NCBI GenBank assembly: GCA_014526335.1 | Contig: JACTAT010000036.1 | Location: 1,356,712-1,420,711 of the forward strand | Direction of reading: 5' to 3' | DNA: 64,000 nt | From: Chrysaora quinquecirrha | Taxonomy: Eukaryota > Cnidaria > Scyphozoa > Semaeostomeae > Pelagiidae | Shown: one piece after another, positions 44,130 through 57,200 of the stretch | How the letters are laid out: each line of letters starts with the position of its first letter | Numbering within the stretch: position 1 is the stretch's first letter | Notes under the pieces: generated by a model | Seen by the model: only the letters and a program-made list of their open reading frames with translations | Database searches by the model: none | Told to the model about the DNA's origin: nothing | Made by a program: the position numbers and the translations under genes

Positions 44130-45257
44130 GTAGTAGATGCGATCATAGACGCAACAAGAAAGACAGTACTGTACTTATTTACCCTTTTCAACACATTTGT
44201 GATCATACTTTTTCTTTTTCAAAAGCCTCTTGATATGTCGAATCTTGTATAGGACATACCGTAAATCCTCGAATAAGCCCTCACCTCAAACAAGCCACCA
44301 CCTAAGAATTCATTTTTGCAAATAAGCCCTCCCCTCGAATACACTTTTTTTTAAATAAGCAACCGCTCAATAAGCAACTAGGGCTGAACTGACCTTAACA
44401 TTAAGCAACTTGGGGGCTCAATTGAATTACTGTAAGCAACTAAGAAGTCAAACAACCAAGCTTATTCTCTTTCTTGTGTTAGGAAATTGTTCTTCGTTCT
44501 TTTGTTTTGCATGTTGAAGTTCGTTAGCTAACGTTTTTCCACTTACTGTCTCCCAAAAGTCATGTTGTAGGCCTAACAGATGAACATTTTGACCCACGAA
44601 GTGGGGTGGTTAGTAGGTAAAAAAAAATGTTAAGCAACGTTTAAGCAACTTTCAGGGCTGAAATGTCTAAAATTTCAAGCAACTTTGAGGGCTGGACGAA
44701 AGTCAAGTTGCTTATTAAAAAAAAGTGTAGGCCCCAATGGGGAATAATTCGAAGGCTTTATGAATTTGTTTCTGTCTATGATGCATCTTTCAACTAATTA
44801 AAACACTGACCATTTTCGGCCAACTTCGTCCTTTCCCACCCTCAGTAATGCTAGCAAAAGGATAATGATCATGGCCAATCGTGGAATCGTGCAGTCTTCA
44901 GTAACTGAAACTCGATTTGCATTGCCAGTTTGTTGAATAAATGCACATCCCTTAACTGAATTCAGTGCGCGTAGTCATTGGTATGCGCTTTATCCAATTG
45001 ATGGGGCAGCCAGAAAAGCAGAAAAGATACGGCGCTTTCGTGTTGCGTGCGATTTGTTTTTTTCGGACACGTCACCCAGAGACACGTTTTGCCGCATGTT
45101 TGTCATGATCCCCTGCGTTGGCGCAGTTTGCTGAAATCCCTACATCGCATGCGCTAATAAACCAAGGATCGACCCAAAAATGGCGCATTGAACCTTTCGG
45201 TTTCTTTGCACATCTATGGACTTTTATCAACGAAATACAGTACTTCTCAGATAAAAA
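44130..45257. other. Intergenic region between amine oxidase and ZZEF1
   Basis: It holds one repeat (44257-44765). An AATAAA at 44935 is far from the amine oxidase stop. The last 300 bp, with GC-richer stretches around 45000-45130, should carry the ZZEF1 promoter. No gene was seen. Confidence 0.5.
44257..44765. mobile_element. Decayed TIR element (TACCGTAAATCCTCGAA type)
   Basis: The left end TACCGTAAATCCTCGAATAA and the right region GGAATAATTCGAAGGCTTTA are loosely inverted. The words TAAGCAACT and TTAAGCAAC repeat in between. Boundaries are approximate. Confidence 0.45.
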
Positions 45258-48200
45258 ATGGGGAACACATCTTCAGATGCAAAGAGTGACAATGAACAAG
45301 ACGAATGCGAGGTAAATGTTTGTCCTAATTTGTTGTAATAAAGCAAGTTTCTTTCTTGACAAAGCCGGAAAAATTTAGGCCTGGTGGACTGGACTGGACT
45401 GTATGGATTTTTTGCTTGCGAGACAGAGAGGCCTTTTTACCTGGTTATAACTGGATACTGTAACCGTTGCTTCTTTTGTTTGCTTAATCGATTATTAAAT
45501 ATTCACTATTTTTTAGGAGAAAATCCCAGAAAAGGAAGAAAAACCAGGTATAAAAGTCAGAAATTTACGTTTGCATTATTTGTCATTATTTTTGGGGAAT
45601 AGGGGGTGGAGCGAAGATTTCTGAGTTGAGCATGTTTGATATGTCATTGCCATCGCCACTGCATACTAATGGCAATAACATAATTTAAGTAGCACGACAC
45701 TTTGGACTCTTTTTGATCCAAAATTCTTACACAATATACCTGAGAAGGTCCAGAAATATCTGATCCCAGTTGCACATTATCAAAACCTTAAGGAAAATGT
45801 CAAATGAGAAGCATTTCTTGATCACCTTGTTCAAGTGATCAAGGTGATCCCATTTGCAGAGTATGGCTTTTTTCAACGAGATCTCAGGTTAGCAAGAGCA
45901 CCTTTCTATTGTTCTAAGCTATTGTTTGCCTATTGTTCTATTGAAAAACTTGGGTGTGCAAGTGCCCAACTCTACAGTGCGGAAGGTGATCCTTAAGTGG
46001 GACAAGTGCCTGCAAGCAATTTCACTTGAATCCGGCAGAAAGTCTGAATGATGTTGGATTAAATACTACAAAGCAGGCTGTTAATTGGTGAATGTGAAGG
46101 TGAAATGGTGCTTTAGCACGAGTCGCAAGGATCTCAGTAGTAGGTTAACTAATCGAGACCTCGACCCTGGCTGTGAGGCCACTGTGGCTAGGCTCAAACC
46201 CTGACCACACTTAGCTTCTGACACCACGAGTCAGCTAGATTACACCACGACACCACAACACCTTCAAATTATATTGCGTTATAATGATTAGTTTTTTTAA
46301 GGCCCGGTTACACTATTAGATATTCCATTAGATATTCCATATATAGAGCATCTAAAAGGAGAAATAATATCTAATGGAATATCTAACAGTGTAACGAGTT
46401 CGTCAGATACTCCATTCATTTTGGCGCTGCTTGAATTCAGTAAATCGTCATCTGAGCAGAGAAAAGACGTTTTTTCGTTGAATTTGAAATATTTAAGCAT
46501 GTTTCTCTCCACTATCGAAAATGGAACCAGAAATAAATGGAAAAACATGTTGCAAGTCTACTTTTCGAAGTTTGGCTTTCTCAGTGCTTCCAACACACTG
46601 CTCCATGCAGTTTTTCAATTGATTTTGGTACAACATTAATAATATTCGCGATGTAAATTGGTAAACTGCAGTTTTCGCATAGAAAATACAAGAAATGGCC
46701 TGAAAAGTCCACTGTTACTTCAAAACTTGCACGTCATTACGTCATCAGACAGTCGGCACCTTTACGTCTGCATTCTTTTACATTAGATATTCGGAATAAA
46801 ATCAAAACGATTTGATTTTATTCCCAGCTTGATTAGATATGTTTTTCCTCCTTTTTAATCCCTCATCGAATATCTAATGGCACGTTACACTGTTAGATAT
46901 CTAATCGACACACTATTTTTGGTATGTCTGGTGAATATCTAATGGAATATCTAATAGTGTAACCGGGCCTTTAAACTTATTTCAGGCTTTGATATTGAAG
47001 GAAATCTAGATCTTGCATTTCTGTTTGATCCACAACTGTTGAGAGAAGTCTCTTCAAAATTGAAGTATGTTCTTTTTATTTTAATCTTATGTTGCTCAGG
47101 TGTTTGCAAATGGATGTTGATTTGATTTTACTTGATAACAAATTCATGCTCAAAACATCGTTTATTTTATATTAGAAAATTTCAACTGGTACAATTTTTA
47201 TTTTCATTCTTGGATGTTTAAATTGTTTTTGATCTATGCAGACTGTTATACTGCTGTAACTCAATTATTTTCTTCAGGGAGGAAATTGGACCTGATTTGA
47301 TACAACAACACCATAATGCTATTTTGAAATGGATTGATGATCGAAAGTCACGTGGAGATGTAAGTGCTAACTTATAAGTAGACACTCTTTCAGTAGTAAA
47401 AATTTCAAAATTGCAAGAAGCACCGGAAACATTTTTGGACAGAAGCAGATAGTGTTTCGGTCCCGGGGGGGGCGGGGTACTTCAATGTGTCCATGATTAG
47501 ACGTGAATCTGGACTTTGACAAAAGGACCCATTTGTATGATAAGATTTTCAAGGATTTCTGACCCATTTGCATGAAAATCGGGAAATTTCAAGCCCTTGT
47601 GTATGAATTTGGTTGATTTTAAAACCCTTTTACAGTGCTAGAATTCACAAAAAGTCTCACAAAATCGAATCTGACGGTGATTCCTTGCAATCAATGTGAT
47701 GGAGCTCTGTTGTTACTGCTAATTCATCGTTTCGAAAGCAAAAAACACAGTAGAAAGGTTGTCAGCCACTTTGCGGTAAATCATTATGGGACCTATTAGT
47801 AAGAAAATCCTAAAATACCAACCCATCAACCAGAATCGAGCAGAATATCAGTTCGGTCTGTTTCGGACGTCTTTATCCTGAAGGGTGTCAGAGAAAAAGC
47901 TTTTAAGTGTGTCCAAAAATGTTTCCGCTGTTTCTTGCAATTCCCAGCTGAGTGGTAGAGCAATAGTGTGGCAGAGTGGATGAGACACTCAGCTCACCAT
48001 CTTGAGTTCAGATCTCATTGACAGAACTTTTCACAAGCCTACAGTCAATTCAGCTGTCCATTCTTCTGAGATTCATGAATGAAGATGAAGGTGAAATGGT
48101 GTTTTAGCGCCAGTTGCTAGGGATCTCAGTAGCAGGTTAACTAATCAAGACCTTGACCCTGGCTGTGATGTACCTTGGCATTTTTTCTAGATATTATTCT

Positions 48201-51200
48201 TGAAGCACAAGTTGCAGGCCCATATAAGCTGTATAGCCACTAGGGCCTTCAACCTTTTTAAAACAAATAAGCTTGCTTGATTGCAGCCTGTGATGTATGT
48301 TGTCTGAATGAAAATATGTACAGGTACAACATACAAATGCATTTATCTGTGTGTAATGTTACATTACCTGGTTAGATGATGCCTGATGCAACACTGAACA
48401 CAGATGTGATTTATCATTTGCAACACATGTTACACAATGCAATATGGATGGCAAAACATTGCTGTATTTGGCATACAACATTTTAATTGGATCTTTTATC
48501 ACATATTTAACTGAATATTCTTTGAGTGGTAAAAATTTCCAAATTATGAGAACATTTTGGACAAACTAGTTTTTCCAAAAATGTTTCTGCTGTTTATCGC
48601 AATGTATTTAACTATTCTTTCAGGAGACTATTACCCTTGCACAGTTTACTGACTTCTTGACAAATAAAGATGTTGATAAGCAAGTTGCAGCTGAGGTTTG
48701 TTGAAGAAAAGTTGCTTTGTTATTTGTCATTGTTTCTTATTGCAGAAAACTGTATTATATTGCTGCAAATGAATGCTGTGTGCACTAAGGTTTTATAAGT
48801 ACACACATTTTTTTTATAAAGAACCTACCTCAAGGTCTAGTTCTTAAGGTTCCTTGTTTTTGGACCTCTTTTGAGGCAATTGTAGTTCAAAAAGTTCCTT
48901 AATAGTTCCTTAATTTTAGCTGCACATACAGTGGTCCACATAAACTGTACGTTAAGCATGTATCAAATGTTTCCTTGAGTAGTCCCGAGCTTTGCTTACA
49001 TGCAAGTGTCTCTATTATTGTTATGACCACTGTATGTGCAGTTAAAATTAAGGAACTATTAAGGAAATTTTAGAACTACGATTGCCTCAAAAGATATCCA
49101 AAAATAAGGAACTTTAAGAACTAGGCCTTGAGGTAGGTTCCTTATAAAGAAAAGCGTGTACTTCACTAACTCTCCTCAAGCAATTGCAATACAGGTCATT
49201 GGATGTGCAAAAGATTTCCTTACTCAAGATGTCCACCATCTTCTAGAAAAATTTCACAATGATCCAGACCTCTTTGAGAAGTTCTATTGTAGCTAATTAC
49301 AAGCTAAAAACTAAAGGCCTGCCTGGCTAAACTAGGAGACATGTTGCGCGTGACATTGATGTCTCCTTGGGGTCTCCCAGTTTAGCCACCATGGAAACTT
49401 TGTTGCACATGGCAAAATTTGTAGTAAGAGACACGCAAATGTTTCTGGGAGACAGCAGAAACATTTCTTGTATTTGGGACATGGAAATATCTCTGTGATA
49501 TGTTTCTCGCTTGTCACCCCCATGTTTAGCCACCCTGGGAGACACATCAAATACAATGTCGCATGGCATGTCTCCTAGTTTAGACATAGCTTAAGTTACA
49601 AAATTGTTTTGCAGTTGTTCAAGCAGTTTGACATTGAAGGAAATGGAGTCGTCGATGTGGAACAATTTCATGATGTAAGCGAATAGAATTTATTTTAAAA
49701 ATATTCTTGTTTGTGTTACCTATTATCAAATGTCTAAAAGATTTTGCAGGAAACTTAGGTCGTATTTTTTGGTCACTTTCTGTTTTCAGCAGACGCCTTC
49801 TCTTTTCGGTAGACTTCGAAACGGGAGGTTGAGTAGGCCTCCAAAACCTTCTGTGCATGAAGCTGAAAGGTTTCACAGAAATTTCAAGGAATCTCGTTCT
49901 CGCTCAGAATGAATGGTTTAGTTCGGGGATGTTCTGATCAGCGTACCGTTTGTGGAGAAAACTTTTGCCTGCTCAGTCTACCATTCTCAGATTTGGAAGA
50001 TCTGCCAAAAACAGGAGGTTGCCAAAAAAATACGCTCTTAATGTGCAAACAAGTAGATTACATAAATAAACATTCTGAAACATCATGAATGGATTGAAAT
50101 TCTTTATCATAAGGACCTTTTTGGATATGAGTCTAAAATTGTTGTTTTTATTATGTACAGAATATATGATTTCAAGATGTAGTTTCTTGATAAATGAAGG
50201 TTCTTATGTGGGGTTTTTAGTCGTAGTAATCGCTATTAAGGTCAACTGCTGGACGCTGAAAATAAACCAGTCTGAGCGATTTCGGTTTGATGTTAGTCTT
50301 GGTTTGATGAGCAATAACTGAGACTCAGGCAATAAGTCTAGTTTTTACTGTAGCAATTGCAGCTGACTTTCTTAATCCTGTTGAAATATGTGTCAACTGA
50401 TCATCTTTTCAAACAGATGCTTGTAAGTGGCTGTGGCAGCAGTGGAACAGCATTTAGAAATGATCTTCAATTTGTTAATGGACTTTTACAAGACTATCCA
50501 TTCACTCCAGGTAATTGCCATTGATTGTCTGACTTATTTAAATGTTTGAATGGTTATTTTACCATCGCAGGTTCGCTTTTCTAGAGATGTTTACTGTAAA
50601 TCTATCAATTAATAACCCAAGTTTAGGCTAAACAGAATATTGAGGTTTTTGGAGAAAAGTTGAAAGAATAGCGAAAAGGAGCGAAAATATCTTTGATCAT
50701 GCCTAATATAAAGATTTTTTCGCCTGACACTCCTTGGGTAGACTTATTACACGAGTCTCAATTCCGCTCATAAAATCTAGACATAGAACAACAGCAATTC
50801 GCTACCAGTTTGAGCAGCTTTCTGACGACAACAACAACTAAAGATGGTAGCTGCGATAACTGGGACTCGTGTAAATAAGTCTTTTATAGATCATTTCGGT
50901 AGAAAAAAATTTTTCGAAATCGCAAGATATCAATTTTTCGATGCGAAAATCGTATAAAGCAACCACAAATTAGTCTAGGTGCAAAGTTTTACTATCTCAG
51001 CGCTTGTATAATCGATGTTACGAGCGTTCAAAGTTTACGATTTTATAAGGGCTTTTTACGGTGTGGGGTAAAAAGTTTCACCAAGTTTTTGCGGTCAAAG
51101 CCTTTATGAAATCGGGAACTTTGAATGCTCATAAAATTAAGAACACAAGCGCTAGGACAGTGAAATTTTGTAACTTGACTAAGCTTTGGTTGCTTTATAA

Positions 51201-54200
51201 GATTTTCATACCGAACACTCGATATCTTGTGATTTCGAAAAATCTTAATGCTGTCTGACGTCATACCGGATCGATCTATTGAGATCTTCTCTAGACTTTC
51301 TTATTCCACAAGCCTCTGTTATATATCCCTTATCCTACTATAACGAGTATTACATAGCTTATCTTTTGTTAGTCTTTTTGGATCTGGGTATGCTTTGAAG
51401 CCACCTGATCTTGTTCATGTAGATGTTTATCACGAATTTTATGTTTATAGGTTTTCTAGACGCTTTTACTGATGGCAAGACTGTCGTTTCAAAACATGGG
51501 AAAAAGCTTGCTAAGGTTTGTCCTATTTCACTGATTACGACTTTAATGTTTGATCACGACTTGAAAGTTTGATCACGACTTGAAAGCTTGAATCTTTGAG
51601 CAGTTACGATGCAGATTGTAAGTCGTTGTCGGTGGCTGACTTGTTTACCTTTAAACGGCAAAGGAATTTCAATTTTGATAAAACAATTCAAAGACTTTAA
51701 GACCCCGTTTTGGCCTTGCCTCTACACTATGCCGGCACAGTTTTGAGGTGAAAACGGAATGAAATGAATACGATACGCTAACCGGCTTCATCTAAAAACG
51801 GCATAGTGTAAACGGCTGAATACGGTACAGTTTGATGCTGCTTTGCAGAATAAATGAGAGAAAAACAATTACTATTTGTTCTTGTTTAGATGAAACAATG
51901 GATGCTAAGCAAAAAACTGCGACCTTGCTCATCGAATTCATTTCATACCGGCATAGTGTAAACAGGGACCCCAAATTGCCCCATCCGATATGAAATCATT
52001 CCTTATTCATTTCCTACTGGCATAGTGTACACGGGGCCTTTAGCCTTAAAATATTTTCCATTTTGATAAACGTTAAACGAGGATCGAGTATTATGAATGC
52101 GTGGATATCGAAATTCTTAACTGGGTGATTACTTCTTCTTTGGCAAAACCTAACTACTTCTTTCGCAAAATCTTTGTCAACAGTGAAAACTGTTAGGAAA
52201 ACCAATTGGACAATTTTGGCGAGAAAAAATGTATCATTTATGTCCCCTCGGTGTCTCCCAGTTTAGCCACCTCAGAAACCGAAACTATGTAGCGAGCGAC
52301 AAAATTTGTAGCAAGAGACATGCAATTGTTTCTGGGAGACAATAGAAACCTTTCTTGCTTCCGCGACATGCAAATGACTCGGAGGACATGTTGCTCGCTT
52401 GTCACTTGCATGTTTAGCCACCCTGGGATAAGTCTCCTACACCCTTTTTTTCTAAGAATACAGTCTATAAGAATATTCAGGCTCAAAATTGCTGAAATTT
52501 AAGAATTATTTAAGAATAATCTGAGGCTCAAGCTTGACGAGGATCATTTTTATTTCTCTGCGTTTTTTACACTGTACAATAAGTGTGATTGTTAGGCTAC
52601 TGTATTTGTTTTGAAATGCAGTTTTTAATATAAAATAACAAATGACAAAGATTTGACTTATTTCTCTTGATAACAACATTGATGATTAAGAATAATTTAA
52701 GAATATTTTCAGGCTCAAAATCGACTTAAGAATTTCGGCAAAAATATTGAAGTGTACTAGCTTTAGTACAGATAACTCAAGATAGAATGCATGACTAAAT
52801 TTTTTTTATTGAAGACTTATCATTATTTTCAGTTTCTGGCAAGGAATCGAGCACCAAGTAGCACTCTGCCATTACCCGCACTCGAGGGGTTCATCAATAC
52901 AACGGAGATGCGTCTTAAAGTATTACAAGCTCACACGGCTTCGCTGAAAGAAAAGGCTGATATAAAAAAAGAGAACCTCCATTGAAAGATGATGAAATAC
53001 TCAAACCAACTACAAAATGTTTCTCATCTGTTCAAGTGTCAACCAACAGAAATGACATCGCCAAGTAAGAATGATGGCTCTGGCCAAACGATCAAACATT
53101 GTTGGTCAAACATTTGCGATTTGCTTTTCAAGCAAAATGTTTGATCGTTTGGCTACGTCCAAAAACATTGCTCGTCCAACATTTTTTGTTTGCGTCAGGC
53201 AAAAAATGTCTTTGAAATTTTCCAAAAACATCCCGCCACAGATTTTCCTTAATTTTGCTTGTCAAGCAATGTTTTTGGACATGGCCAGACAGTCAAACAT
53301 TTGTTGTAAAGCAAATTTGAAATGTTAGACCAACAATGTTTGATCGTTTGACAGGGCCTAACACTATCCTTTTATATCATTATGAAACATTTACTTTGAA
53401 ACATTTCCCATGTTAGAAATGAACTTCAAGACAACGATTTTTTTCATTGCAAGACCCAAGTAAATTTACCTTAAATACCCAACTTTAGAATATATTTAAT
53501 AGTTGTAACTGAAGATGATTGTTGAACGATCGATACATGTTTTACCGCTTAAAATCTTTAGTCGTTTTTTGAAGTTCATTTCTAATTTGATTTTGCTGAG
53601 AAATTTGTTTTTACCGTTTTCAATATAAATTCAGGTCTGCCACGATCTTCCAGGGAAATATACTGTTTAAAACCGTCACATATAGTCCATGGCCATACAA
53701 TCAAACATTGTTAATCAAACATTTGAGATTTGCTTTACAAACAATGTTTGACCGTTTGACTACGTCACAAACATTGCTCGATTAACCGAATTCGATAGCA
53801 ATGGTTTAGGAAAACTGGAAAACACTTCCTACTTGTCACAAATGAAAAGTGTTTGACGAGCAATGTTTTGCGATGTAACGGTCATATATTTTGTTTCACA
53901 AGCAAATCTCAAATGTTTTCCCAACAATATTTTATCGTTTGGCCAGAGCTTAAGGCTCATCACATGTACGCATATCCAAGCTTGGCTTTCTAAACGCATT
54001 GTAGTTTGCTTAGTTGATACAGATTTTCTATTCTCCTGTTTTGCTTCAATCATTCATACGTTTGGGTTCAAATTCTTTATTTTCACATTCAAGGTTAACT
54101 GATGGTGACACTAGAACGTACTGGCAATCAGACGGACCTGCTCGAAGTCATTGGATAAGGTTCAACTGTTTTTTCTTTTTATTCCCGTCGTTAAGCTCTA

Positions 54201-57200
54201 CATTGTTGTTTGCCGTTATTTTCATAACCTGACCAATCTTATTCCTCGCACTTTTTTGTACAGGCCTAAGCCTGGTATCCGTATAACCATAACTGCCGGG
54301 GGGTAGGCGTCAGCATAAGTGCCTTCGGTTTTCTTAAACCAGGCTTCTCGACATCGCGTACATTCAGAACTAGTTGCCGATTTTCGGAACTAATTTGTCG
54401 CAACTGACCTGTCGATGCAAGAAATTTGGCAATTATTTGGCAACTAATTCCTTTTTGAAGGCAACTAGTCGGCGTTTGTTAACATCTGATTCTCCAACCT
54501 CGTCCCCAAGGTGAATAGGCCTCTACGTGAAACTCCGTTGTCCATGTTCGACCCTGGTATCGGCCTTGTATTCGCAATTTGATTGGCTGTTCAAACAATA
54601 GAAATTTTAAGTGACGTCACAGTTTCTTCAAAATTTCACACTAAAATAGGCTGAAAACTATGTAAAAACATCTATAAAAACCAAAAAATGGCGCTACATG
54701 AGATATTGTATCTTGCCTTACAGTTATCAATGAAATTCTTTGCATTTCCGTTCTAAGAACATCTGCTTTCGGAATCTACAACTTGTTTTATGCCTAGGCC
54801 AAAATTGCCAGTATTTTGGCAGATTTTGTGGCCGGTACCAGGGTCAAAATCTATTTGACGGTTGAGATTCGAGGAAATTCGATTTGGGGCCTGGGGACGA
54901 GGTTGTGTATCTTAGGTCGCTGTAAGCCTGGGTTTATTTTATAGATTAAAGATATCACCAGACGTTGTGATACGGCAGTTGTCTATCAACGTGGCTTCGT
55001 TGGATGAAAGTTATATGCCACATCATATAGTCATTTCTGCTGGCAGAGACAAGCATCATTTAACTGAGATTTCTGAAGTCAAAATACCATCGTAAGACAC
55101 TCAATTTCATATCTAATTCAAATTTTTTTTATTATCTGTAGAAATATGATGAATAAAGTTTTTTCATTTGGACCTATGGGTATAACTATTGTTTATTGAT
55201 TAATGGCGGACACTTGGATAGATTTACAGCCCTGTATGACTCAGAGAGTTACTCGGCGATTTCATTGAGCTCTATAGCTCAGTGGCGACGTCGTTAGCTT
55301 TCTGATCATGCAGTCCAGGTTCGAATCCCATCTATTGTGGTATGCCACTTGTGGAAAAATCTATCCTAGTGTCCGCCATTCATGAAAAATATGTACAAAT
55401 ATGTATGGTGCTGAAGGAGGCTCAACATAGCCGAAACTGGAATAACGAATTTCATTGTTCAAGCATTAAGCAAGATACTGACCAAAACTCTCGACTCCCT
55501 TGTACAACTTTTCACACAACCAAAACCATACTTTCTGAATTACAAGCTCAGTGCATAAACAATAAGCCGTTCCTCCCTAAAACTGTCGTATAATAAGCCG
55601 TTCCCCCTTTAAGTTCCCCTTTTAAAGCTGTCGGATAAAAGCCGTCCCCCCTAAAACTGTCGGATAATAGGCCATCCCTCTCTAAGCTGTGGGGTACTAA
55701 TCCGTTCCGCTCTAACACTGTGGATGGTGGATGGTGGTATTGTTTATTGTTTAATAATTTTTTCAAGGCATTTTACTGGTTACCACGTTTTGCTTGAAAA
55801 CATGAAATCAGCTTATCCAGGTGAGCATGACAAAATAGTTATTTTTGTGCTGTTTTATGCAGACATGGCTTTCTTTGATTTATCCTTTTGTTGAGTGCTG
55901 GATGAGTGTCAGTTAACACAAGACTTACCATTCTCTCTTTAATAGTAGTTGTTTTTATTAATTAGCATCCTAGATTTCAATTCCTTGCACTGATAAGGTC
56001 CATGATAGGCTGTTCAGGATTATTTACCACAAGCCAGCCTTTAAGTGTCAACTCAAATATCCATCCTTCGATATTGCCAAATGCAAGAGGGTATTCATAC
56101 CCGAATATCCGTCTATGTACAATCTTCCACATCAGCAACGTATCGTCCTGTCAAATTGATCTTAAACTCAGAAACCCTCCGTTTCTTTAGACAAGGTTGT
56201 TTGAAAGAGGGACTTATATTTTAAGAGGAACTGATTCTAATTTAGGCCATTGTATGCATGTTGTAGGACATTTTTTATTCTTTATTTAATGTTGGTTTCA
56301 CAAAAGCTGTGCAGCATATGCAAGCTAATTAATACCAATTTTACATTTGACGTAGTATTCAGCATTAAATTTGGTATAACATTAAACATACCATTTAACA
56401 TAACATTTGACATAGCATTCAATAGGCTTGATTGTAACAATAGAGTCCTGAATACGTATCCTTCTCGTTTTGTCACTTGCAACTCGCTGATGTTGATGGT
56501 TTTTTAGTTTTAATGTTTATTGTTTTCTAGTTATTCAGCTAAATCTTAAACGCTGTCATAGTGATGGTTGTGATACTCGAGTGAGGCAGATCAAAGCTAT
56601 TGGTTACAGGTAACTAATGTTTGCATCTTATTCAAGTAAACACTCTTGGTAATGTTTTGCAGTACAGTGGAGGGTGTGCAGTACAGTGGAGGATATTCAT
56701 TCAGTGAAGGGATATCATCAGTACAGTGGATGGATATCATCAGTATAGTGGATGGATATCATCAGTACAGTGGATGGATATCATCAGTACAGTGGAGGAT
56801 ATTCAGTTCAGTGGAAGATATTCAGTACTGTGGAGGGATATCATCAGTACAGTGGAGGATATTCAGTTCAGTGGAAGATATTCAGTACTGTGGAGGGATA
56901 TCATCAGTACAGTGGAGGATATTCAGTTCAGTGGAAGATATTCAGTACTGTGGAGGGATATCATCAGTACAGTGGAGGATATTCAGTTCAGTGGAAGATA
57001 TTCAGTACTGTGGAGGGATATCATCAGTACTGTGGAGTATATTAAGTACTGTGGAGGGATATCATCAGTACGGTAGAGGATATTCAGTACCGTGGAGGGA
57101 TGTCATCAGTATAAGTATATTTCAGTCAATACTGGAAATCCACTACCGTGCTTTTGATATCCCTTCACTGTACTGATGATATCCCACTACTATACCTATT

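Noticed and set aside
49192..49300. Possible extra ZZEF1 exon between exons 5 and 6
   Set aside because: Exon 5 to exon 6 is already in phase and matches the family without a gap; a similar segment recurs at 62155-62245, so it is a repeat.
55250..55340. Possible tRNA gene
   Set aside because: A and B boxes are present but the acceptor and anticodon stems do not pair, and the same body follows at other copies; it is a SINE.
56646..57176. Open frames of 97-176 codons in all three + frames
   Set aside because: They are produced by a 60-bp tandem repeat whose period is divisible by three; the peptides are only ISSVQW/SGGYS-type repeats and the region lies in a ZZEF1 intron.
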